A stretch of 10,135 nt of DNA, from assembly GCA_023425225.1 (NCBI GenBank), contig JAFADB010000338.1, positions 1 to 10,135 on the forward strand, written 5' to 3'. The notes under the pieces are model-generated. The model ran no database searches, had not been told where the DNA came from, and was given only the letters and a program-made list of their open reading frames with translations. Numbering within the stretch: position 1 is the first letter of the stretch; each line of letters begins with the position of its first letter. The DNA is from Pseudomonadota bacterium (GTDB taxonomy: Bacteria; Pseudomonadota; Gammaproteobacteria; Xanthomonadales; Xanthomonadaceae). The position numbers and the translations under genes were made by a program. Positions 1 through 7,786 of the stretch are shown here, one piece after another.

Positions 1-2237
1 GCGTTCCAGCGCCAGCGCGCGCCGAACAGCGGCGCATCCAGCAGCGCCTGCACCAGCACCTCGCGCGCCGAGGACGAATGCAGGTAGCGGGCCACGTCCG
101 CCAGCGGGAAGCTGTGGCTGGTGGACAACGACAGCACGATGGCGTCCTCGGTCGCCGCCGCCTGCAGTTCGAAGTTGAAGGTGCGACAGAAGCGCTTGCG
201 CAGCGCCAATCCCCAGGCGCGGTTGAGGCGGCTGCCGTAGGGGCTGTGGATCACCAGCTGCATGCCGCCGCTGGCGTCGAAGAAGCGCTCCAGCACGATG
301 CACTGCCGGGTCGGCATGGCGCCGAGTTCGGCGGCGCCGCGCAGCAGGTAGTCGAGCAGTTGGCGCGCGGATTCGTCATCCAGGCCGAGCACGCCGGTCA
401 GCCAGGCCTGCGCGCCGTCGCGGCCCTCGGCCCGCGCCCGCGTGGCGATCTCCTCGCGCAGCCGCGACAGGCCGGCCGACAGCGCATCGCTGCGGCCCGG
501 CGCCTCGCCCATCCAGAACGGGATGTTGGGCGGCAGCCCCTTGGCGTCCTCCACGCGCATGCGCCCGGCCTCGACCCGCAGGATGCGGTAGCTGGCGTTG
601 CCGAGCTGGAACACGTCGCCGGTGAGGCTTTCCACCGCGAAGTCCTCGTTGACCGTGCCGATCACCTCGGCCTGCGGCTCCAGCACCACGGTGTAGTCGC
701 CGGTCTCGGGGATGGTGCCGCCGGAGGTGAGCGCGGCCATGCGTGCGCCACGGCGCGCACGCAGGCGGCGGTGCACGGCGTCGCGGTGCAGGTAGCCGGC
801 GCGCTGGCCATGGCGGGTGGCGAAGCCCTCGGACAGCATCTTCACCACCGCATCGAATTCGGCGCGCGGCAGCCGCGCATACGGCCAGGCGCGGCGCACA
901 AGTCCGTACAGGGCGTCCTCGCCCCACTCCCGGCAGGCGACCTCGGCCACGATCTGCTGCGCCAGCACGTCGGCCGGCGCCTCGGGGACGTGCAGCGTGT
1001 CCAATTCGCCGCGGCGCACGCAGTCGAGCAGCGCCGCGCATTCGACCAGTTCGTCGCGGGTCTGCGGGAACAGCCGCGCCTTGGGCACGCCGCCGACATG
1101 GTGGCCGGCACGGCCGGCGCGCTGCAGGAATGCCGAGATCGAGCGCGGCGAGCCGAGCTGGCACACCAGGTCGACCTCGCCGATGTCCAGCCCCAGCTCC
1201 AGCGAGGCGGTGGCCACCAGCACCTTCAGCTCGCCGGCCTTGAGCCGCTGCTCGGCCAGCAGCCGCGCATCGCGCGCCAGGCTGCCGTGGTGGGCGGCCA
1301 CCGCGTCCTTGCCCAGCAGCTCGCCCAGGTGCCGCGCCGCGCGCTCGGCCATGCGCCGGGTGTTGACGAACACCAGCGTGGTGCGGTGCTCGCGCACCAG
1401 CGCGGCGACCTGCTCGTAGACCTGCCGCCACTGGTCGCCAGACATCACCGACGCCAGCGACGTGGGCGGCAGCACCAGCGCCAGGTCGCGCCGGCCCTGC
1501 AGCGGGATGTCGACGATCTCGCAGTCGGGCGTGCCGTCCGCGCGCACCGCGTTCGCACCAACCAGGAAGCGCGCCACCTCCTCGATCGGCTGCTGCGTGG
1601 CCGACAGGCCGATGCGGACGATGGGCTGCTCCGCCAGCTGCTGCAGCCGCTCCAGCGACAGCGCCAGGTGGCTGCCGCGCTTGTTGCCGGCCACCGCATG
1701 GATCTCGTCGACGATCAGCGTGCGCACGTGGCGCAGCGATTCGCGCCCGGATTCCGAGCCCAGCAGCACGTACAGCGATTCGGGCGTGGTCACCAGGATG
1801 TGCGGCGGCCGCCGGCGCGCCTGCGCGCGCTCGCGTTGCGGAGTGTCGCCGGTGCGCACCGCGGCGCGGATCTCGATATCGGCCAGGCCCAGCGCCGCCA
1901 GTTCGGCGCGGATGCCGGCCAGCGGCGTCTCCAGGTTGAGGCGGATGTCGTTGGACAGCGCCTTCAGCGGCGAGACGTAGACCACCTCGGTGCGGTCGGG
2001 CAACCCGCCCTCGGCCACGCCGCGGCGCACCAGCGCGTCGATCGCGCTGAGGAAGGCGGTGAGGGTCTTGCCCGAGCCGGTCGGCGCGGCCACCAATGCG
2101 TGCCGGCCTCGGCCGATCGCCGGCCACGCCGCCGCCTGCGCCGCCGTGGGCGCGGCGAACGTGCGCGCGAACCATCCGGCGACCGCCGGATGGAAGCGCT
2201 CGAGCACGGATGCGGGCGTTGGCGGGGGCGTGGACAC
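1..2237 (-). CDS. lhr: Lhr-type superfamily 2 DEAD/DEAH-box helicase, N-terminal part (3' end outside window)
   Basis: ATP-dependent 3'-5' nucleic-acid translocase/helicase of the Lhr (large helicase-related) family, which is linked to DNA repair in other bacteria. The frame is open from 2237 to the window edge, giving about 745 residues. Visible motifs, numbered from the GTG: Q-motif-like APTAAQ (29-34), Walker A APTGSGKT with K57, TPES (151-154), DEIH (177-180), SAT (212-214) and QRAGRAG (372-378). A long stretch follows that matches the Lhr winged-helix/core region (HSPYGSR near 667). The DEIHAVAGNKRGSHLALSLERL-type motif II context fits true Lhr rather than the ligase-associated DEXH helicases. 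The start is uncertain: GTG at 2237 fits the family's N-terminus best, but in-frame ATGs lie at 2264 and 2312 before a TGA at 2313-2315, and none has a good ribosome binding site. The frame reads through at every position I checked. Whether the long Lhr C-terminal domain is present cannot be seen. Confidence 0.93.
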   Translation of the reverse strand, partial: MSTPPPTPASVLERFHPAVAGWFARTFAAPTAAQAAAWPAIGRGRHALVAAPTGSGKTLTAFLSAIDALVRRGVAEGGLPDRTEVVYVSPLKALSNDIRLNLETPLAGIRAELAALGLADIEIRAAVRTGDTPQRERAQARRRPPHILVTTPESLYVLLGSESGRESLRHVRTLIVDEIHAVAGNKRGSHLALSLERLQQLAEQPIVRIGLSATQQPIEEVARFLVGANAVRADGTPDCEIVDIPLQGRRDLALVLPPTSLASVMSGDQWRQVYEQVAALVREHRTTLVFVNTRRMAERAARHLGELLGKDAVAAHHGSLARDARLLAEQRLKAGELKVLVATASLELGLDIGEVDLVCQLGSPRSISAFLQRAGRAGHHVGGVPKARLFPQTRDELVECAALLDCVRRGELDTLHVPEAPADVLAQQIVAEVACREWGEDALYGLVRRAWPYARLPRAEFDAVVKMLSEGFATRHGQRAGYLHRDAVHRRLRARRGARMAALTSGGTIPETGDYTVVLEPQAEVIGTVNEDFAVESLTGDVFQLGNASYRILRVEAGRMRVEDAKGLPPNIPFWMGEAPGRSDALSAGLSRLREEIATRARAEGRDGAQAWLTGVLGLDDESARQLLDYLLRGAAELGAMPTRQCIVLERFFDASGGMQLVIHSPYGSRLNRAWGLALRKRFCRTFNFELQAAATEDAIVLSLSTSHSFPLADVARYLHSSSAREVLVQALLDAPLFGARWRWN

Positions 2238-2443
2238 CTCTGCAACATGGGGCTTGGCGACCATCCGGGCAATGTCGCACCGGCATCCGCGAAACGCCGC
2301 GCTGGCGGCCATTCATGCCCATGCGGCGTGAAGAAGCGACCGCGATCCATTGGCGGGGCATTTACGCCGGCATGGCTAGCGTGTGCGGCACATGGTCCCG
2401 CCGCGCGAGGCCGAAGTCCCACCCGTCCACAGGGAGAAGCCCG
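2238..2443. other. Divergent intergenic region between lhr and the DUF6496 gene
   Basis: This stretch should hold the promoters of both divergent genes. I see no convincing -35/-10 pair on either strand. The best plus-strand candidate is a TGGCTAGCG stretch around 2374-2382, which is too weak to call. The upstream alternative starts of lhr (2264, 2312) also fall here. Confidence 0.4.
2431..2436 (+). promoter_or_regulatory. Ribosome binding site of the DUF6496 gene
   Basis: AGGGAG lies 7 nt before the ATG at 2444. It decides that start within a frame that stays open far upstream, antisense to lhr. Confidence 0.75.
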
Positions 2444-2941
2444 ATGCCGGAGAAGAAGACCGTCGAACGCGCCCGGCGCGACAAGCGCGCCGGCAAATCC
2501 CCCGGCACCCAGGCCGGCGAGTTCGTCCACGAGGAGATCGACCACGTCCGCGAGGGCAAGCATGGTGCCAAGTCGACCAAGCAGGCGATCGCCATCGGCT
2601 TGTCCAAGGCGCGCCGGGCGGGCGTGGAGGTTCCCGCCTCCAAGACGGCATCGGCCGAGACCAGGCGCAAGGCGGCCAAGGACAACGAGGCCGGCAAGCA
2701 GCCCGCCAGGAAGACCTCGGCGACCCGCTCCAAGGCGGTGAAGAAGACCTTGAAGAAGGCCAGCAAGTCCACCGCCTCGAAGTCGGCGCTGTCCAGCCAG
2801 ACCAAGCAGGCCGCGAGCAAGCGCAGCAGCGCCGACCGCTCGGCAGCGGCCACGAAGGCCGCCCGCACCAAGGGCGCGGCAGGCCGTTCGGCGGCGGCGC
2901 GCAAAGCCGCACATACCCGCGAGGCGCATGCCCGGCATTGA
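2444..2941 (+). CDS. DUF6496 family, small basic histone-H1-like protein
   Basis: A 165-residue, strongly basic, soluble protein with no signal peptide or membrane segment. The N-terminal part (about 17-61) contains the conserved core I associate with DUF6496: a GEFVHEEIDHVREGKHG segment followed by STKQAIAIGLSKARRAGV. From about residue 62 to the end it is low-complexity sequence made mostly of Ala, Lys, Arg, Ser and Thr, with short KKTLKKASKS- and AAARKAA-like units similar to histone H1 tails and other bacterial H1-like proteins. The start is fixed by AGGGAG 7 nt upstream. The gene is followed after 124 nt by a DUF3175 gene on the same strand. A nucleic-acid-binding or nucleoid role is inferred from composition only; no function is established to my knowledge. 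Family assignment is from remembered motif similarity. Confidence 0.85.
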   Translation: MPEKKTVERARRDKRAGKSPGTQAGEFVHEEIDHVREGKHGAKSTKQAIAIGLSKARRAGVEVPASKTASAETRRKAAKDNEAGKQPARKTSATRSKAVKKTLKKASKSTASKSALSSQTKQAASKRSSADRSAAATKAARTKGAAGRSAAARKAAHTREAHARH

Positions 2942-2954
2942 TTCAACGCGCGGG

Positions 2955-2971
2955 CCGGGGTCATGCCCCGG
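2955..2971 (+). other. Small hairpin after the DUF6496 stop codon
   Basis: A perfect 6-bp stem (CCGGGG/CCCCGG) with a 5-nt loop starts 14 nt after the stop codon. No T-run follows, so it is not a standard intrinsic terminator. It may stabilise the upstream mRNA end or be chance in GC-rich sequence. Confidence 0.3.
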
Positions 2972-3051
2972 GGTGCCTCGCCAACCCGGACGTCCCGTGG
3001 CACGGTCTCAAGGGGCCTACCCACGTCCCGGACAGGCCATTCCGACGATAC

Positions 3052-3058
3052 GAGGAGG
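3052..3058 (+). promoter_or_regulatory. Ribosome binding site of the DUF3175 gene
   Basis: GAGGAGG lies 7 nt before the ATG at 3066. It is a near-perfect Shine-Dalgarno and selects this ATG over the longer open frame upstream. Confidence 0.85.
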
Positions 3059-3065
3059 CAGCTCA

Positions 3066-3392
3066 ATGACGACAGGACAGGCCAAGACCGGCGGCAAGCG
3101 CCAACCGGCGCGCTGGTCGCAGCACGTCACCGAAACCAGCAACGCCATGGACCTGGTGCCGGGCGTGTTCGAACGCGACGACCCGCGCTCGATCGCCCGC
3201 TCGCTCAAGCGCTCGGCCGAGCACAGTTCGCGCCGCAAGGCCGAGCCCTACCGCTCGGCGATGTCGATGCTGACCTTCTACATCAACCGCGCCGGCAAGC
3301 ACCTGGATGCCGGCCAGCGCCGGGTACTGGAACGCGCCAAGGACGAACTGCGCGAGCTCTACGGCCGTCCCAGGCACGACCACGCGCATTGA
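3066..3392 (+). CDS. DUF3175 domain-containing protein
   Basis: A 108-residue cytoplasmic-looking protein of unknown function. Almost the whole length is the DUF3175 domain: RWSQHVTETSNAMDL (16-30), then GVFERDDPRSIARSLKRSA (33-51), a basic stretch with SSRRK (54-58), and SMLTFYINRAGK (67-78) followed by a charged helix ending in a His-rich tail. There is no signal peptide, membrane helix or recognisable catalytic motif. It is co-directional with the DUF6496 gene upstream. The 124-nt gap leaves it open whether they share a transcript or this gene has its own promoter. It converges with pnp, whose terminator lies about 120-150 nt downstream. The family name is from memory of conserved motifs; the function is not known. 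Confidence 0.87.
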   Translation: MTTGQAKTGGKRQPARWSQHVTETSNAMDLVPGVFERDDPRSIARSLKRSAEHSSRRKAEPYRSAMSMLTFYINRAGKHLDAGQRRVLERAKDELRELYGRPRHDHAH

Positions 3393-3510
3393 GCCGTGCC
3401 CGCCCACCGTGGCGCATTGCCTCATGAGGCGGCAGCCAGGGCGAGAATCCGGCAGTCGACGTTCGCCAGCAGCCCCGCACGGTGCCGCCGGCCGTCCCTG
3501 CCATCGGGAC

Positions 3511-3540
3511 AAAAAGAAAGCGGGCCGAAGCCCGCTTTCT
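3511..3540 (-). terminator. Intrinsic terminator of the infB-rbfA-truB-rpsO-pnp operon
   Basis: A perfect 11-bp inverted repeat (3515-3525 with 3530-3540) reads on the minus strand as AGAAAGCGGGC, loop TTCG, GCCCGCTTTCT, then TTTT. The loop is the very stable C(UUCG)G tetraloop. It begins 24 nt after the pnp stop codon. Read from the plus strand it has no T-run after the stem (only CTTTCTGT within and after the arm), so it would serve the convergent DUF3175 transcript weakly at best. Confidence 0.95.
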
Positions 3541-3564
3541 GTACAGCCCGGTTGCGACGGCCGA

Positions 3565-5682
<2,118 letters not shown>

Positions 5683-5687
5683 GGGGG

Positions 5688-5694
5688 TTTCCTT
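5688..5694 (-). promoter_or_regulatory. Ribosome binding site of pnp
   Basis: On the minus strand AAGGAAA is followed, 7 nt after its AAGGA core, by the GTG at 5682. It supports the non-AUG start. Confidence 0.8.
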
Positions 5695-5794
5695 GGATGA
5701 TGCTTTCTGCGATGGACCGTTCTCGACCCTTGCCGAGGACGGGTGGCCGAGCGGATCCGGCCGGCGGTCGTGCGGTTTCTTGAATTGCGAACAG

Positions 5795-5830
5795 CCAAAA
5801 CGAAGCCGCGGCGCATCGCTGCGCCGCGGC
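5795..5830 (-). terminator. Terminator-like hairpin between rpsO and pnp
   Basis: An 11-bp perfect stem (5805-5815 with 5820-5830, GC-rich) with a 4-nt loop begins 11 nt after the rpsO stop codon. On the minus strand it is followed by TTCGTTTTGG. The T-tract is interrupted, so read-through into pnp is expected. The position matches the attenuating rpsO terminator known in E. coli. Confidence 0.7.
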
Positions 5831-5841
5831 GGTAGGTTCGA

Positions 5842-6102
5842 TTAGCGGCGCAGGCCGAGTTTCTCGATCAGTGCCTTGTAACGATCCGCGTCCTTGCCCT
5901 TCAGGTAGTCGAGCAGGCTGCGACGACGGTTGACCATCTGCAGCAGGCCGCGGCGGCTGTGGTGGTCCTTCTTGTGGGTCTTGAAGTGCTCGGTCAGCAG
6001 GGTGATACGGGCGGTCAGCAGGGCGACCTGCACTTCCGGCGAACCGGTATCGTTGCCGCTGCGCTTGTTCTCTTCAATGACTTTCTGGGTGTCGATCGAC
6101 AT
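5842..6102 (-). CDS. rpsO: 30S ribosomal protein S15
   Basis: Primary 16S rRNA-binding protein of the small subunit. It binds the helix 20/21/22 junction in the platform and bridges to the 50S subunit. The protein is 86 residues (E. coli 89) and all helical. The hallmark segments are GSPEVQVALLTARI (20-33), HKKDHHSRRGLL (43-54), VNRRRSLLDYLK (57-68) and the C-terminal LIEKLGLRR. The start is the ATG at 6102 giving MSIDTQKVIEE; the frame stays open to 6183, but that extension has no family counterpart. It lies 175 nt after truB and has its own promoter. The 5' leader is long enough for S15 autoregulation, which is known for this gene in other bacteria. Confidence 0.98.
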   Translation of the reverse strand: MSIDTQKVIEENKRSGNDTGSPEVQVALLTARITLLTEHFKTHKKDHHSRRGLLQMVNRRRSLLDYLKGKDADRYKALIEKLGLRR

Positions 6103-6213
6103 GGGATTTTCTCTGGAGATGCGTGGCCCGCAGGAACGTGTCTGGACGCACCGCGTGACTCGCCGTTGGCTTGGAATGCGCACAGGGCGCGAGATGCCTC
6201 AAAAGGCCGCGAA

Positions 6214-6242
6214 ATTGTACCGGCGTTGAGGCGGCGGAACAA
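6214..6242 (-). promoter_or_regulatory. Predicted sigma70-type promoter for rpsO-pnp
   Basis: On the minus strand, TTGTTC (6242-6237) and TACAAT (6219-6214) are separated by exactly 17 nt. The -10 matches TATAAT at 5 of 6 positions; the -35 matches TTGACA at 3 of 6. It sits in an AT-richer pocket of GC-rich sequence between truB and rpsO. Transcription would start near 6207 and give a leader of about 105 nt. Inferred from sequence only. Confidence 0.7.
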
Positions 6243-6277
6243 GGCGCGGCGGAAGATTCCGGGCGAAGGAGCACGGA

Positions 6278-7186
6278 TCAGGCCAGGTTGAACAGGCGCT
6301 GCGGCGCCAGCAGGCCCGAGGCGTCCACCCGGGCCAGGCCGGCCGGCTGCCCGGCGGCGTCGAACACCGCCACCTCGCCGGCGGCGAAGCCGGCATCGCG
6401 CAGCCGCTGCCCCATGCGGAAACGCCGCAACCGCTCGTCGTCGAGCTCGATGCGCGGATAGCCGGCCAGCCCGGCGGCCAGCGGCAGCAGCCAGAGGCCA
6501 CGCGCGTCCTCGTCGGCGGCCAGCTGGGTGCGCAGTTCGTCCAGGGTGACCATCTGCGGCTGCCTGAACGGATCGACCCACAGCCGCCGCAGCGCGGCGA
6601 TGTGCGCCCCGCAGCCCAACGCCTCGCCCAGGTCGCGCGCCAGGCTGCGGATGTAGGTCCCCGACCCGCAGGTGACCCGCAGCCGCAGGCGTTCGCCGGC
6701 GTGCTCGAGCACCTCGATGGCGTGGACCTGCACCTCGCGCTCGGGCGCCTGGATCGCCTCGCCGCGGCGGGCCTTGGCATACAGCGGCTCGCCGCCCTGC
6801 TTGAGCGCCGAATAGACCGGCGCCCGCTGGAGGATGGTCCCGCGCAGCGGCACCAGCGCCGCCTCCAGCATCGCCGCATCGATCGCCGGCACCTCGCGCA
6901 CGCGCAGCACCGTGCCGTCGGCATCGTCGGTATCGGTGGTGACGCCGAGCACGACCTCAGCCTCGTAGGCCTTGTCCGAGCCCAGCAGCTGGCCGGCGAT
7001 CTTGGTGGCCTCGCCCAGGCACAGCGGCAGCAGGCCGGTGGCCAGCGGGTCCAGGCTGCCGGTATGGCCGCCCTTCTCGGCCCGCAGCAACCGTCGCACG
7101 GCCTGCAGCGCCTGGTTCGAACTCATGCCGGAGGGCTTGTCCAGCAGCACGATGCCATCGAGGCGGCGGAACGGGATTCGGGGCAT
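6278..7186 (-). CDS. truB: tRNA pseudouridine(55) synthase TruB
   Basis: Makes pseudouridine 55 in the T-psi-C loop of tRNAs and also helps tRNA folding. The protein has 302 residues (E. coli 314). Motifs: LDGIVLLDKPSGMSS (9-23), the catalytic motif GGHTGSLDPLATG with nucleophile Asp46, KAYEAEVVLG with the active-site Tyr, and CGSGTYIRSLARDLGE further on. The C-terminal part, about 50 residues with PRIELDDERLRRFRMGQ, resembles the small C-terminal RNA-binding domain of the long TruB form. The start is the ATG at 7186 (MPRIPFRRLDG). The frame is open far upstream across rbfA, but family length and N-terminus favour this ATG even though its ribosome binding site (GAAAG) is weak and close. A 122-nt gap separates it from rbfA. 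Confidence 0.97.
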   Translation of the reverse strand: MPRIPFRRLDGIVLLDKPSGMSSNQALQAVRRLLRAEKGGHTGSLDPLATGLLPLCLGEATKIAGQLLGSDKAYEAEVVLGVTTDTDDADGTVLRVREVPAIDAAMLEAALVPLRGTILQRAPVYSALKQGGEPLYAKARRGEAIQAPEREVQVHAIEVLEHAGERLRLRVTCGSGTYIRSLARDLGEALGCGAHIAALRRLWVDPFRQPQMVTLDELRTQLAADEDARGLWLLPLAAGLAGYPRIELDDERLRRFRMGQRLRDAGFAAGEVAVFDAAGQPAGLARVDASGLLAPQRLFNLA

Positions 7187-7243
7187 CTTTCGTGGGTCGT
7201 GTGGTGGGCCGGACACGGCCGACCGGCGGCGCGGATGGGTGGC

Positions 7244-7266
7244 GGACCGCCATGGGATCGCGGTCC
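7244..7266 (-). other. Hairpin in the rbfA-truB intergenic gap
   Basis: A perfect 7-bp inverted repeat, GGACCGC/GCGGTCC, has a 9-nt loop. It lies in the middle of a 122-nt gap, unusually long for this operon. No T-run follows on the minus strand, so it is not an intrinsic terminator. It could be an RNA processing or stability element, or chance. Confidence 0.35.
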
Positions 7267-7308
7267 CGGGCGGCCATCGACGACGGCCGTGCCGGATCCG
7301 GGGAAAAC

Positions 7309-7707
7309 TCAGCGTTCGCCGTCGCTGTCGTCGCTGTCCTTGCCGGCATCGTCGCTGCCCGTGTCGGGCAGCTCGCGCAGCAGGTTCTCGATGCGCTCGC
7401 CGCGGTCCACCGAGTCGTCGTAGTGGAAGTGCAGCTCGGGCACGTGGCGCAGCTTCATCGCATGCGCCAGCTGCATGCGCAGCTCGTAGCCGATGTCCTT
7501 CAGGCCCTTCATCGCCTCGGCCGAACGCTCCGGCTGCAGCGCCGTGACGAACACCTTGGCATGGGCCAGGTCGCGGGTGACCTCGACATCGGACACGCTG
7601 ACCGACGGCAGGCCGTGTTCGCGCACCGCGGCATGCACCAGCGTGCCCAGTTCGCGGCGCAGCTGGGCCGACACGCGGTCGGTACGGTGGAACGATTTGG
7701 TTGGCAT
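7309..7707 (-). CDS. rbfA: 30S ribosome-binding factor A
   Basis: Late-stage 30S maturation factor. It binds near the 5' helix 1 region of 16S rRNA, is needed for efficient processing, and is important in cold adaptation in E. coli. The protein has 132 residues. Family features: HRTDRVSAQLRRELG near the N-terminus (6-20), then a KH-type II fold with VSVSDVEVTRDLAHAKVFVTAL, ELRMQLAHAMKLRHVPELHFHYDDSVDRGERIENLL, and a low-complexity acidic Asp/Ser tail. The start is the ATG at 7707 (MPTKSFHRTDR), set by a perfect AAGGAGG 9 nt upstream; the open frame extends to 7773 without family support. It follows infB by 79 nt, as in the classic infB-rbfA-truB order. Confidence 0.97.
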   Translation of the reverse strand: MPTKSFHRTDRVSAQLRRELGTLVHAAVREHGLPSVSVSDVEVTRDLAHAKVFVTALQPERSAEAMKGLKDIGYELRMQLAHAMKLRHVPELHFHYDDSVDRGERIENLLRELPDTGSDDAGKDSDDSDGER

Positions 7708-7716
7708 GGTGCAAAT

Positions 7717-7723
7717 CCTCCTT
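7717..7723 (-). promoter_or_regulatory. Ribosome binding site of rbfA
   Basis: A perfect AAGGAGG on the minus strand lies 9 nt before the ATG at 7707. It is the strongest Shine-Dalgarno in the operon part seen here and decides the start. Confidence 0.88.
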
Positions 7724-7740
7724 GCGGGCGTCCGGGCCGG

Positions 7741-7764
7741 CTGCCGCCCCGGAAGGAGCGGCAG
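7741..7764 (-). other. Hairpin in the infB-rbfA intergenic gap
   Basis: As minus-strand RNA, CUGCCGCUCC pairs with GGGGCGGCAG as a continuous 10-bp stem including one G-U wobble, closed by a UUCC loop. On the plus strand the same pair would be a C-A mismatch, so the full structure exists only in the operon transcript. It lies 22 nt after the infB stop codon and 17 nt before the rbfA Shine-Dalgarno. There is no T-run, so it is not a terminator. Confidence 0.5.
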
Positions 7765-7786
7765 CAGGGTCACGGAACGGCCCCGG

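Noticed and set aside
376..2361. 661-codon minus-strand open frame overlapping lhr
   Set aside because: It is in a different frame from lhr. The Lhr motifs (Walker A, DEIH, SAT, QRAGRAG) read only in the frame starting at 2237, and this product is a frame-shifted Arg/Ala-rich shadow.
78..2741. 887-codon plus-strand open frame
   Set aside because: It is antisense to lhr and runs into the DUF6496 gene in another frame. Its product is Arg/Ala/Gly/His-rich with no recognisable motif, which is typical of spurious open frames opposite GC-rich genes.
2942..3065. Terminator or promoter between the DUF6496 and DUF3175 genes
   Set aside because: The only hairpin has a 6-bp stem and no T-run, and no convincing -35/-10 pair is visible, so co-transcription can be neither shown nor excluded.
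3511..3540. Bidirectional terminator also serving the DUF3175 gene
   Set aside because: On the plus strand no T-run follows the stem, so only the minus-strand function is well supported.
6103..6183. N-terminal extension of S15 by 27 residues
   Set aside because: Family length and the MSIDTQK-type start favour 6102; the extension lies in the leader after the predicted promoter.
7187..7714. N-terminal extension of TruB to 7714
   Set aside because: It would overlap nearly all of rbfA in another frame and adds 176 residues with no family counterpart. The ATG at 7186 gives the normal TruB length.
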